Source: Thauera sp. JM12B12 (lineage in GTDB: Bacteria > Pseudomonadota > Gammaproteobacteria > Burkholderiales > Rhodocyclaceae). From it: DNA of 64,000 bases. This document shows, one piece after another, positions 1 through 9,782 of the stretch. A model generated the notes under the pieces. That model was not told where the DNA came from, did no database searches, and saw nothing but the letters and a program-made list of their open reading frames with translations. The position numbers were made by a program, and so were the translations under genes. Each line of letters opens with the position of its first letter. Position 1 is the stretch's first letter. Location of the stretch: positions 1,922,001-1,986,000 of the forward strand of contig NZ_CP154859.1 in the NCBI RefSeq assembly GCF_039614725.1, given 5' to 3'.

Positions 1-1553
<1,553 letters not shown>

Positions 1554-1682
1554 GGAGTACTCCTCATCGCTTGTCTCGTTTTGTTGAAAAGGTGCCAGGT
1601 TGCCCGGGTGGTTCAGGGGGTGCAGCTATCCACGGTTGTGCCGATGGTGGCTGGATTCTCCCGGTCGCCCGGAGGTGTCACC

Positions 1683-1696
1683 ATGATTTGAATCAA
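1683..1696. promoter_or_regulatory. Candidate FNR/DNR/NNR-type operator for norCB
   Basis: The sequence ATGAT-TTGA-ATCAA matches the FNR/DNR consensus TTGAT-N4-ATCAA at every fixed position except the first. It lies about 130 bases upstream of norC. If it is centred at -41.5, transcription would begin near 1648 and leave a leader of about 95 bases. Known DNR/NNR regulators activate norCB in denitrifiers under low oxygen and NO. The assignment is a consensus match only. Confidence 0.6.
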
Positions 1697-1783
1697 GACG
1701 AAAGAGTCGGGCCGTGCGCGGTCGGATGCGCCCGTGGGCCCTGGCGGGGGCCTGGAGGATCCGCCTTGGGTTAGCATCCCGCC

Positions 1784-2566
1784 ATGTCTGCATTTCCCTC
1801 AGTCCGGCCCCCGTTCGCCACGGCCGTTCTCGCCGGGCTCGCCCTCGGCCTGGTTGCCGGCTTCGACAGCGGGCTCGCGGGCGCGGCGACGGCGCCGTCG
1901 ATTGCCGTGGACGTGGGGCACACGCTCGAGGCGCCGGGCGCGATCAGTGCGCGTGGGCGCAGCGAGTTCGAGTTCAACCGCGAGCTGGCGGTCCGTGTCG
2001 TCGAGGGCTTGCGCAGCCGGGGGTTCGAGGTCGGGCTCATCAACGCCGACGGCCGCATCGAAAGCCTGAGGGCGCGACCGCAGGCTGCGGCCGGGGCGGG
2101 CTTTCTGCTCTCCATTCATCACGATTCGGTCAATGCCCACGAGCTTCGCCCGTGGACCTGGGCGGGGAGGCTTCGCGACTACAACGACGATTTCGCGGGG
2201 CATTCGCTCTTCGTGTCGCGCGACAATCCCGACACCGCGCGCAGCATCCTGTGCGCGCGCGCGATCGGCGCCCGGCTGCAACGCATGGGCTTCGAGCCGA
2301 CGCACAAAAACGGACGTCGGCGCGCCTACGCCGATCCTGTCCACGCGGTGCATTACTACGACGGTCTCGCGGTGCTGCGCCACGCACGCATGCCGGCGGT
2401 GCTGTTCGAGGCGGGCGTGATCAAGAACCGCGACGAGGAACTGCTGCTGCGCGATCCGGCACGCCAGGCACGCATGGCCGATGGCATCGCCACCGCCCTT
2501 GCCGCCTGCCTGCGCAACGGAAAGCCGGCGGACGACGAGGACACGGCCGATCGGTCGACGCCCTGA
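1784..2566 (+). CDS. N-acetylmuramoyl-L-alanine amidase (Amidase_3 family), secreted
   Basis: Zinc hydrolase that cleaves the amide bond between MurNAc and the stem peptide. The 260-residue protein begins with a hydrophobic segment (about 12-35) that looks like a signal peptide ending near AGAATA. The Amidase_3 fold then follows: zinc ligands fit His46 (DVGHT), a Glu in the EFEFNRELA stretch and His112 (SIHHDS), with a catalytic Glu in VLFEAGVIKN. No SH3 or AMIN targeting domain is visible, so it is a minimal amidase. An upstream in-frame choice is absent and the ATG at 1784 precedes the signal peptide directly. It stands alone, divergent from norCB. Confidence 0.85.
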   Translation: MSAFPSVRPPFATAVLAGLALGLVAGFDSGLAGAATAPSIAVDVGHTLEAPGAISARGRSEFEFNRELAVRVVEGLRSRGFEVGLINADGRIESLRARPQAAAGAGFLLSIHHDSVNAHELRPWTWAGRLRDYNDDFAGHSLFVSRDNPDTARSILCARAIGARLQRMGFEPTHKNGRRRAYADPVHAVHYYDGLAVLRHARMPAVLFEAGVIKNRDEELLLRDPARQARMADGIATALAACLRNGKPADDEDTADRSTP

Positions 2567-2703
2567 TCGCCGGGGCGTGCGGCGGATGAATCGCGCGTGC
2601 GGGGCGGGCTGAAGTTTTCCAGCCGGGTGCCGTTACAAGGACGCGTGGGGGCAGGGGCGCCCCCGTCAGGGGGCGATGCCGCCAGCAGCGAGGACCACAG
2701 GAA

Positions 2704-3231
2704 GTGAAACCAAGGATCACACCGACGAACCGCGAGATCCGGCTCGCCGACGATGACATGATCGTCAGCAAGACCGACGCCACCGGCCGGCTCACCTACG
2801 TGAACCGGACCTTCATGCGCATTTCGAACTACCCCGAGCACGCCTTGCTCGGCCAGCAGCACAACATCGTGCGTCACCCGGACACGCCGCGCGGTGTGTT
2901 CCGGCTGATGTGGGAGACGCTCAAGGCCGAGCGCGAATTCTTTGGCGTGATCAAGAACATGAGCTCCGACGGCGACTTCTACTGGGTATTCGCCAACGTG
3001 ACGCCGGACCACGACGCCCGGGGCGAGCTCAGCGGCTACTTCTCGGTGCGGCGCGCCGTGTCGGCGGCCGCGGTGAGCGCCGCGAACGAGCTGTACGCGC
3101 AGATGACGCGGGTCGAGCAGAAGGCGGGGCCGGCGAGCGCGCCCGAGGCTTCGCTCGCGTGGCTGCGGCAGACCCTGGCCGAGCGCCAGACCTCCTACGA
3201 ACGCTTCGTGCTCGGTCTGTATGCGGGCTGA
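2704..3231 (+). CDS. Aer-type PAS domain protein (energy-taxis sensor half)
   Basis: A 175-residue soluble protein with one PAS domain (about residues 15-120) and a short helical tail. The stretch NIVRHPDTPRGVF, the GVIKNMSSDGDFYWV block and VTPDHD resemble the FAD-binding PAS of the Aer aerotaxis receptor. No membrane segment or signalling domain is present. The gene ends 15 bases before a chemoreceptor gene, so the pair looks like a split Aer, comparable to CetB/CetA of Campylobacter. The start is a GTG with AGGA a few bases upstream; another start is possible. FAD binding is inferred from family resemblance. Confidence 0.8.
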   Translation: MKPRITPTNREIRLADDDMIVSKTDATGRLTYVNRTFMRISNYPEHALLGQQHNIVRHPDTPRGVFRLMWETLKAEREFFGVIKNMSSDGDFYWVFANVTPDHDARGELSGYFSVRRAVSAAAVSAANELYAQMTRVEQKAGPASAPEASLAWLRQTLAERQTSYERFVLGLYAG

Positions 3232-3246
3232 CAAGGAGACTGCACG

Positions 3247-4731
3247 ATGAATCAGCCTGCAAACCGGCCCGTGAGCAGCGGCACGCCCTTCCTCGACAAG
3301 CAGTTCCGCATCTTCTGCCTGGTCTTCGTGGCTCTGGTGGTGGGGCTCGCGGGCTGGCAGTTCGCTCAGTTCGGCTTCTCTGCGCCGGGTGCGGTGATCC
3401 CGCTGCTGGCGGTCGCGTTCAGCGCCTACGCGTGGCGCTGCTTCGACCGTCCGCTGCGAACGCTTGCCCAGATGGAGAAGGTGATCCTCTCCTGCCGGCG
3501 TGGCGACCTTCACCAGCGCATCACCAATACCCGCGGCCTGGGCGAGGTCGGCAAGGTGGCGTGGGAGCTCAACGAACTGCTCGATACGGTCGAGACCTAT
3601 TTCAAGGAGATCAACACCTGCTTCGCCGCCGTCGCCCGTGGCGAGTTTCATCGCCATGCCCTCGACAAGGGGCTTCCCGGCGAGTTCGCTTCGTCCCTGG
3701 GCGCGGTCAACCAGGCGATCCTGAACATGGAGGAGAACGCACGTTACGTGGTGCGCAACCGCCTCGGTTCGCAGCTGCACGCGCTCAACACCGCCAACCT
3801 GCTCGGCAACCTCAAGGGCAACCAGGACGATCTGCTCGCCGTCTCGCGCGAGATGGATGCGGTGCTCGCCATCGCCGAACACAACCGCGACGGCGCCGGG
3901 CGCAGCCGGGAGGAGGTGTTGCGGATCGGCGAGGCGCTCGAGGGCATCAATGCCGACATGCAGAGCATGGCGGGCGCGGCAGGGGCGCTCGGCGAGGCGA
4001 GCACGTCGATCGACCGCGCGGTGCTGATCATCTCCGACATCACCGACCAGACCAACCTGCTCGCGCTCAACGCGGCGATCGAGGCCGCACGCGCCGGTGA
4101 GGTTGGACGGGGTTTCGCGGTGGTGGCCGACGAGGTGCGCAAGCTCGCGGAGCGCACGAAGGCGGCCACGCTCGAGATCGGCCAGCTCGTCAGCGGCTTC
4201 CGCACCCGTGTCGAGGCCATGGTGGCGCAGACCGCGCGCGTCGGGGAGCGCAGTGCCCACGTCAGCGGCGAGGTCGGAGCCTTTCGCGAGCAGTTCGCCG
4301 CGGTCGCGCAGTCCGCCGCGGCCACCATCGAGCAACTGTCGCGCGCGCAGGACCTGTCGCAGGCGTCGCGGGCGAAGATGGATCACATCATCTACATGCA
4401 GAACGCCTATGTCGCGCTCGAGCAGCGCGGCGAAGGCGGCGAGGCGCAGGAGGTCGGCGCAGACACCGCCAGTTGCCGCTTCGGGCAGTGGCGCCATGGC
4501 GGCGAGGGCGAGCGCTATTTCGGCAGGACCCAGGCCTTCACGCTCACCGATCGACCGCACGCCACCGTGCACGGCGCGGTGCACGAGGCGCTGGCGGCCA
4601 TTCGCGGCAGCAGCGGAAACGAGGAGGCGGTGCGCGAGACGGTGGTCGCCGCGCTCGAGCGCGCCGAGCAGGCGAGCGCCGAGCTCATGCAGTTGCTGGA
4701 CCGCATGGTGCGGGAGAAGCACGCACGCTGA
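3247..4731 (+). CDS. Methyl-accepting chemotaxis protein with C-terminal CZB zinc-binding domain
   Basis: A 494-residue receptor with two membrane segments close together at about residues 18-38 and 44-62 and almost no periplasmic loop, so it cannot sense external ligands in the classic way. A HAMP-like linker follows, then the MA signalling domain with the highly conserved tip ([18 protein letters not shown], about 268-285). The C-terminus has a chemoreceptor zinc-binding (CZB) domain: a His in [17 protein letters not shown] (Cys410) and two His in [12 protein letters not shown]. It follows the PAS gene by 15 bases with a good AAGGAG site, so the two are probably co-translated and work together. 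Confidence 0.9.
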   Translation: MNQPANRPVSSGTPFLDKQFRIFCLVFVALVVGLAGWQFAQFGFSAPGAVIPLLAVAFSAYAWRCFDRPLRTLAQMEKVILSCRRGDLHQRITNTRGLGEVGKVAWELNELLDTVETYFKEINTCFAAVARGEFHRHALDKGLPGEFASSLGAVNQAILNMEENARYVVRNRLGSQLHALNTANLLGNLKGNQDDLLAVSREMDAVLAIAEHNRDGAGRSREEVLRIGEALEGINADMQSMAGAAGALGEASTSIDRAVLIISDITDQTNLLALNAAIEAARAGEVGRGFAVVADEVRKLAERTKAATLEIGQLVSGFRTRVEAMVAQTARVGERSAHVSGEVGAFREQFAAVAQSAAATIEQLSRAQDLSQASRAKMDHIIYMQNAYVALEQRGEGGEAQEVGADTASCRFGQWRHGGEGERYFGRTQAFTLTDRPHATVHGAVHEALAAIRGSSGNEEAVRETVVAALERAEQASAELMQLLDRMVREKHAR

Positions 4732-4788
4732 CGCCGGCTGCAGGCGCCCGGGCGACGCGCGCGGACGCGCTTGCGCTCAGATGAGGAC

Positions 4789-4814
4789 GACGGCCCCTGC
4801 GTGCAGGGGCCGTC
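4789..4814. terminator. Hairpin between convergent genes
   Basis: A 12-bp perfect stem (GACGGCCCCTGC / GCAGGGGCCGTC) with a tiny loop lies between the chemoreceptor (rightward) and the BMP-family gene (leftward). There is no long T-run, so it may be a weak bidirectional terminator. Confidence 0.6.
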
Positions 4815-4839
4815 GGCATTGGCGGGCGCGCGAGGGCGC

Positions 4840-5928
4840 TTACTTGGTGTTGGGCAGGCGGGACGACACGCCCTGCACGAAGTAGTCCATCTTGCCGAGC
4901 GTGGCGTCGTCCATGACGGCCCCGGCGGCAAGGCGTTCGGTGCCGGCCTGATCGATCACCGGGCCGGTGAAGGGGTGGAAGCTGCCTGCCGTGATCCTGG
5001 CCTCGAAGTCGCGCGCCAGGGCCTGCACGTCTGCCGGAATCACCGGGTTGAATGGTGCCAGCTTGATCATGCCGTCCTTCATGCCACCCCAGACGCTTTC
5101 GGGCTTCCAGCTGCCGTCGAGCACGGCATTGATCGTGCGGGTGTAGAACTCGCCCCAGTGGTGGGTGGTGGCGGTGAGCTGGGCCTTGGGGCCGTACTTC
5201 GACATGTCGGAGTGGTAGGCGAAGGCATGCACGCCCTTTTCCTCTGCAGCCTGCACGGTCGCGGTCGAGTCGGTGTGGTGGGTCAGCATGTCGGCGCCTT
5301 GCGAGATCAGCGTCATCGCGGCCTCGCGCTCCTTGCCCGGGTCGTACCAGCTGTTGGCCCAGATCACGCGGACCTCGACGTTCGGGTTCACGCTGCGCGC
5401 ACCCATCGTGAACGCGTTGATGCCCTGCAGCACCTCGGGAATCGGGAAGGCGCCGACGTAGCCGAGCACGTTCGACTTGGTCATCTTGCCGGCGATGACG
5501 CCGTTGATGTAGCGGCCCTCGTAGAAGCGCGCGTTGTAGGGCGCGAAGTTCTTCGCCGACTTGTAGCCGGTGGCGTGCAGGAAGGTGACCTTGGGGAACT
5601 GGCGGGCGACGCGCTCGACGTAGTTCATGTAGCCGAAGCTGGTGGCGAACACGATCTTGCTGCCGCTGGCGGCGAACTCGCGGATCACGCGTTCGGCGTC
5701 CGCGCCTTCCGCAACGCTCTCCACGTAGCGCGTCTCGACCTTGTCGCCGAGCGCCTTCTCCATTTCGCGTCGACCTTGGTCGTGCTGGAAGGTCCAGCCG
5801 GCGTCGCCGATCGGGCTGACGTAGACGAAACCGACCTTGGCAGGCGACTCGGCGGCGGCAGCCAGAGGCAGGGAGGCCGCCACGGCAAGCGCGGCGGCGG
5901 AGAGCACGAACTGTCGGCGTTGAATCAT
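4840..5928 (-). CDS. BMP/PnrA-family ABC transporter substrate-binding protein
   Basis: Periplasmic binding protein of the Bmp (basic membrane protein/PnrA) family, whose characterised members bind nucleosides or purines. The product is 362 residues from the ATG at 5928, which has a GGAGACC site in front. The N-terminus MIQRRQFVLSAAALAVAAS carries a twin-arginine pattern and a hydrophobic core, so Tat export is possible. VGFVYVSPIGDAGWTFQHD and GYVGAFPIPEVLQGINAF are typical family blocks. No permease or ATPase of the matching BMP-type transporter lies nearby; pyrD is 100 bases upstream on the same strand, which makes a pyrimidine/purine link tempting but unproven. Confidence 0.87.
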   Translation of the reverse strand: MIQRRQFVLSAAALAVAASLPLAAAAESPAKVGFVYVSPIGDAGWTFQHDQGRREMEKALGDKVETRYVESVAEGADAERVIREFAASGSKIVFATSFGYMNYVERVARQFPKVTFLHATGYKSAKNFAPYNARFYEGRYINGVIAGKMTKSNVLGYVGAFPIPEVLQGINAFTMGARSVNPNVEVRVIWANSWYDPGKEREAAMTLISQGADMLTHHTDSTATVQAAEEKGVHAFAYHSDMSKYGPKAQLTATTHHWGEFYTRTINAVLDGSWKPESVWGGMKDGMIKLAPFNPVIPADVQALARDFEARITAGSFHPFTGPVIDQAGTERLAAGAVMDDATLGKMDYFVQGVSSRLPNTK

Positions 5929-6028
5929 CGGATGGTCTCCTGGGGCGGTCGGGAAGGTCGTTGGGCTGGGATTGTAGCGACGCGCCGGCCGGGGCGGTAC
6001 GGCGGCGGCCGGTGCGCGCGGGACGGGT

Positions 6029-7033
6029 TCAGGCGGTGGCGCGCACGCATTCGCGGACGAGCTTCGGCCCGCGGTAGATGAGCCCGCTGTAGAGCTGCAC
6101 GAGCGCCGCGCCCGCGTCGAGCTTGGCGCGTGCCTGTGCGCCCTCGAGCACGCCGCCCGCGGCAATGATCGGCAACTCGCCCGCGAGTGCGTCGGCGAGG
6201 CGGCGGACCACGGCGGTCGAGGCCTCGAACACCGGGGCGCCCGAGAGCCCGCCCTGCTCGTTGCCGTGGCGGATTCCCTGCACCTTGTCGCGCGCGATCG
6301 TGGTGTTGGTGGCGATCACGCCGTCGATGCGATGGCGCCGTAGCGCATCGGCGATATTGGTGACCTGAGCGTCGTCGAGGTCGGGGGCGATCTTGAGCGT
6401 GAGCGGCACGTAGCGACCATGGGTGTCGGCGAGCCGGGTCTGCGCGAGCTTGAGCCGGCCGAGCAGCTCGTCGAGCTCGGATTCGCCCTGGAGCTGGCGC
6501 AGGTTCTTGGTGTTCGGAGAAGAAATATTCACCGTCACGTAGCTCGCCAGCGCATAGACCTTGTCGAGGCAGGCGAGGTAGTCGTCGGCGGCACGTTCGA
6601 TCGGCGTGTCGAAGTTCTTGCCGATGTTGATGCCGAGGATGCCGCGATATCTTGCGGCGCGCACATGGGCGAGCAGCGCATCCACGCCGTGGTTGTTGAA
6701 GCCCATGCGATTGATGATGCCGCGCACCTCGGGCAGGCGGAACATGCGCGGACGCGGGTTGCCCGGCTGCGCGCGCGGGGTGATGGTGCCGATCTCGATG
6801 AAGCCGAAGCCGAGGCGGGCGAGTCCGTCGATGGCCTCGCCGTTCTTGTCCAGCCCGGCGGCGAGGCCGATGCGGTTGGGGAAGCGCAGGCCCATGACCT
6901 CGACCGGCGTCGCAGGCTCGGGCTCGCCGGCGGGCAGGAGCTTGCCGGCATAGTGCAGGCCCTGGAGGGTGAGGTCGTGGGCGTTCTCGGGGTCGAGCGA
7001 AAACAGCAGGGGGCGGATGAGTTCGTAGAGCAT
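6029..7033 (-). CDS. pyrD: Dihydroorotate dehydrogenase (quinone), class 2
   Basis: Fourth step of pyrimidine synthesis: oxidises dihydroorotate to orotate with FMN and passes electrons to membrane quinone. The 334-residue product starts [20 protein letters not shown], the amphipathic membrane-binding N-terminal extension of class 2 enzymes. [47 protein letters not shown] and [12 protein letters not shown] are the FMN/substrate blocks. The start at 7033 matches family length; a longer upstream reading is not supported. It is 58 bases downstream of bpt on the same strand. Confidence 0.96.
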   Translation of the reverse strand: MLYELIRPLLFSLDPENAHDLTLQGLHYAGKLLPAGEPEPATPVEVMGLRFPNRIGLAAGLDKNGEAIDGLARLGFGFIEIGTITPRAQPGNPRPRMFRLPEVRGIINRMGFNNHGVDALLAHVRAARYRGILGINIGKNFDTPIERAADDYLACLDKVYALASYVTVNISSPNTKNLRQLQGESELDELLGRLKLAQTRLADTHGRYVPLTLKIAPDLDDAQVTNIADALRRHRIDGVIATNTTIARDKVQGIRHGNEQGGLSGAPVFEASTAVVRRLADALAGELPIIAAGGVLEGAQARAKLDAGAALVQLYSGLIYRGPKLVRECVRATA

Positions 7034-7091
7034 CGGCGGATTGTAGCGATTCACCGTTCGCTGCGGGAGGGCGCAGATCAGCGGCGAGCGC

Positions 7092-7811
7092 TCACTCCGC
7101 CATCGGGCGCCAGTCCCCATCGACGAGGGCCTCGAGCGGGCGGAAGCGGGCCTTGTAGGACATCTTCGGACTTTCGGCGATCCAGTAGCCGAGATAGACA
7201 TGGGCGAGGTCGAGCCGTCGGCAAGCCTCGATCTGCCACAGGATGCCGTAGGTGCCGAACGCAGCCCGCGGCTGGTCGGGGTCGTAGAAGGTATACACGC
7301 TGGAGAGCCCGTCGGAGAGGCGGTCGATCACGCTCACCATGCGCAGCTGGGCGCCTTCGCGGAACTCCACCAGCCGGGTGTCGACATGGCTCTGCAGCAG
7401 GAAGTGGCTGTACTGCTCGCGGTTGTCGAGGTCCATGCCGCCCCCCGAGTGGCGCGCGGCCTGGTAGCGCTGATAAAGCTGATAGTGCTCTTCGAAGAAA
7501 TCGAGCGGACGCTCCACTGCGACCAGCTCACGGTGACGCGTCCATGCGCGGCGCTGGCTGCGATCGGGCACGAAGCGCTCCACCGGGATGCGAACCGGCA
7601 CGCAGGCGCGGCAGTGATCGCAATACGGGCGGTAGGTGAATACGCCGCTGCGGCGAAAACCCCGCCGCACCAGCTCGCTGTAAACCTGCGGGTCGATCAG
7701 GTGGCCGGGAGTGGCGACCTGCGATCGCGCGTTGCGCGCGGGCAGGTAGGAGCACGCGTAGGGCGCGGTCGCGTAGAACTGGATCAGGGCGTAGGGGTAA
7801 TCCTTTTGCAT
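7092..7811 (-). CDS. bpt: Aspartate/glutamate leucyltransferase (Bpt, arginyltransferase-like)
   Basis: N-end-rule transferase that adds Leu from leucyl-tRNA to proteins with N-terminal Asp or Glu, marking them for ClpS/ClpAP. The 239-residue product has the N-terminal Cys cluster of the ATE family (Cys in [10 protein letters not shown] and [17 protein letters not shown]), [12 protein letters not shown], and the C-terminal block [19 protein letters not shown]. Length is normal for Bpt. It follows aat by 28 bases on the same strand; having both transferases side by side gives the cell destabilising tagging of basic and acidic N-termini. Confidence 0.93.
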   Translation of the reverse strand: MQKDYPYALIQFYATAPYACSYLPARNARSQVATPGHLIDPQVYSELVRRGFRRSGVFTYRPYCDHCRACVPVRIPVERFVPDRSQRRAWTRHRELVAVERPLDFFEEHYQLYQRYQAARHSGGGMDLDNREQYSHFLLQSHVDTRLVEFREGAQLRMVSVIDRLSDGLSSVYTFYDPDQPRAAFGTYGILWQIEACRRLDLAHVYLGYWIAESPKMSYKARFRPLEALVDGDWRPMAE

Positions 7812-7839
7812 TGCGTCGCATCGCCGCCAGGGGTTGAAC

Positions 7840-8547
7840 TCAAGGCCAGGTGAAGTCCCGTGTGGCCTGTGCGGGCCAGCGCTGTGGGTCGGGGCCCTCG
7901 ACCGTCGCCCGCGCAAGGGCGTCGACGAACTGCACCCGCGGCATCTCGCGCCCTCCCATCGATTGCAGGTGGGCGGTGGTCATCTGGCAGTCGATCATGA
8001 CATAGCCTCGCGCCGACAGCAGTCGTGACAGATGGGCTAGCGCCACCTTGGACGCGTCCGTCTCGCGCGAGAACATCGACTCGCCAAAGAACACGCGACC
8101 CAGCGCCATGCCGTACAGGCCGCCCACCAGCCGCCCCTCACGCCAGCATTCGACACTGTGGGCGTAACCCAGTTCGTGCATGCGCAGATAGGCCGCCTGC
8201 ATCGCGGGCGTGATCCAGGTCCCGAGCCCGGGGGCACGCGGTGCGGCGCAGGCCCGCATCACTGCGGCGAAGGCGGTGTCGATGCGCACCTCGAAGCGTT
8301 GCCTGCGCAGCACCTTGCGCAGCGAGTGGCTGACGCGAAGCTGATCGGGGAGCAGAACCAGCCGCGGGTCGGGTGTCCACCACAGAATCGGTTCGCCCTC
8401 GCTGAACCACGGGAAGATGCCGCGGCGGTAGGCGGCGAGCAGCCAGTCGGGCGTCAGCGCACCGCCGGCGGCAAGCAGTCCGTTGGGCTCGGCCAGCGCG
8501 CGGGCGTCTGGCGGAAACACCGGCTCCTTGCCCAGCCAGGGGATCAT
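7840..8547 (-). CDS. aat: Leucyl/phenylalanyl-tRNA--protein transferase
   Basis: Transfers Leu or Phe from tRNA to proteins with N-terminal Arg or Lys (N-end rule). The 235-residue product contains the classic [20 protein letters not shown] block, the [19 protein letters not shown] block and [20 protein letters not shown]. Its ATG overlaps the stop codon of the upstream ABC ATPase gene in an ATGA quartet (8544-8547), so translation is probably coupled to the ATPase. bpt follows 28 bases later. The link of a ferric transport ATPase with the two transferases is positional only. Confidence 0.95.
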   Translation of the reverse strand: MIPWLGKEPVFPPDARALAEPNGLLAAGGALTPDWLLAAYRRGIFPWFSEGEPILWWTPDPRLVLLPDQLRVSHSLRKVLRRQRFEVRIDTAFAAVMRACAAPRAPGLGTWITPAMQAAYLRMHELGYAHSVECWREGRLVGGLYGMALGRVFFGESMFSRETDASKVALAHLSRLLSARGYVMIDCQMTTAHLQSMGGREMPRVQFVDALARATVEGPDPQRWPAQATRDFTWP

Positions 8548-9653
8548 GCCGCGGTGGTCAGGCCGTGGTGCGAAGCGGTGGGCAGCGCGTCGTCGTCCGA
8601 AAACGTGACGACGTGATCGACGTCGAGGCGGATACCAATCTGCTCGCCGATGGCGTGGTTGTGGTGGCTCGGGACCAGCGACAGCACCTTCGCGCCACCG
8701 GCGAGGCGCAGGGTGTACAGGATGTCCGCACCGCGAAAGGCCTTGTGCACGACCTCGGCACGCAGCGGGCTGGCGTCGTCGTGCACGATGTCGTCCGGAC
8801 GCAGCAGCACATCGAGCGGGCTGCCCTGCACGCAGCCGGCGCAATCCGCGCAGCACACCAGCGGCACGTTGCTGTCGAGTACGCCGAGTTCGATCTGCAC
8901 CTGGTGGTCGTTGAGGACCTTTCCGCGCAGGAACACGCCCTGGCCGATGAAGTCGGCGACGAAGCGGTTGGCCGGACGGTGGTAGAGGTTGTAGGGCGTG
9001 TCCCACTGCTGGATGCGGCCCTCGTTCATGATGCCGATCTCGTCGGCCACCGCGAACGCCTCGTGCTGGTCGTGGGTGACGAGGATCGCGGTCGTGTTGG
9101 TGGCCTTGATGATGTCGCGCACCTCGTAGGACAGGCGCTCGCGCAGTTCGACGTCGAGGTTCGAGAAGGGCTCGTCGAGCAGCAGCAGGCTCGGGCGCGG
9201 CGCGAGCGCGCGCGCCAGTGCCACGCGCTGCTGCTGCCCGCCCGACATCTCGTGGGGAAACTTGCTGCCCTGGTCGGCAAGGCCCACCAGATGGAGGAGC
9301 TCCTGCACGCGCGCGCGCCGCGCCGCCGCATCCTCGCCGCGCAGCCCGAAGGCGATGTTGTCCGCGACCGACAGATGGGGAAACAGGGCGTAGTCCTGGA
9401 ATACCATTCCGATCCGGCGGCGCTCGGGGGGGACGGTGCTGCCCGGGGTGCTCACCAGCACGCCGTCGAGGTGGATCTCGCCGGCGGCCAGGCGCTCGAA
9501 GCCGGCAATGCAGCGCAGCACGGTGGTCTTGCCGCAGCCCGAGGGGCCGAGCAGGCAGCCGATGCGGCCCTTTTCCAGGCTGAGCGAGAGCTGGCGCACC
9601 ACGACGTGGTCGCCGAAAGCGAGGTCGATCCGGTTGAGGTTCAGGTGGGACAT
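8544..9653 (-). CDS. fbpC: Ferric-type ABC transporter ATP-binding protein (FbpC-like) with Cys cluster
   Basis: ATPase of an iron(III) importer. The 369-residue product has Walker A GPSGCGKTT, signature MSGGQQQRVALARAL, Walker B LLLLDEPFSNLD and the switch His in LVTHDQHE, then a C-terminal regulatory TOBE-type region. That region carries an unusual cluster, VCCADCAGCVQG (CCxxCxxC, encoded at 8832-8855), which could bind iron or another metal. It is divergent from the double permease gene at 9783 and the third component (fbpA-like) lies at 13.8-14.8 kb. The start MSHLNLNRIDLAF is chosen because it begins the ABC domain; an in-frame ATG 22 codons upstream reads unlike the family. Confidence 0.9.
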   Translation of the reverse strand: MSHLNLNRIDLAFGDHVVVRQLSLSLEKGRIGCLLGPSGCGKTTVLRCIAGFERLAAGEIHLDGVLVSTPGSTVPPERRRIGMVFQDYALFPHLSVADNIAFGLRGEDAAARRARVQELLHLVGLADQGSKFPHEMSGGQQQRVALARALAPRPSLLLLDEPFSNLDVELRERLSYEVRDIIKATNTTAILVTHDQHEAFAVADEIGIMNEGRIQQWDTPYNLYHRPANRFVADFIGQGVFLRGKVLNDHQVQIELGVLDSNVPLVCCADCAGCVQGSPLDVLLRPDDIVHDDASPLRAEVVHKAFRGADILYTLRLAGGAKVLSLVPSHHNHAIGEQIGIRLDVDHVVTFSDDDALPTASHHGLTTAA

Positions 9654-9720
9654 CTTGAGCGCCGGTGCAGAATCGTGTCGTCGCCGATTATTGCATCGCG
9701 GTGTTCCAAATGCGATCAAT

Positions 9721-9726
9721 TATAAT
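9721..9726. promoter_or_regulatory. AT-rich element with TATAAT between divergent iron-transport genes
   Basis: The 129-base gap between the ATPase and permease genes is GC-rich except for the stretch AATTATAATT, which contains TATAAT readable on either strand. I find no convincing -35 hexamer at the correct distance on either side. It is the most likely site for the divergent promoters, and possibly for an iron regulator. Confidence 0.35.
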
Positions 9727-9782
9727 TTGACGCTTCAGGCGGGCGACCGAGCTCCGGTTCGCCCCGGCATTGCGGAAACCGA

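Noticed and set aside
2566..2703. G/C-block region before the PAS gene considered as a riboswitch leader
   Set aside because: Runs of G and C can pair in several ways, but I could not align conserved riboswitch cores such as the cyclic di-GMP type.
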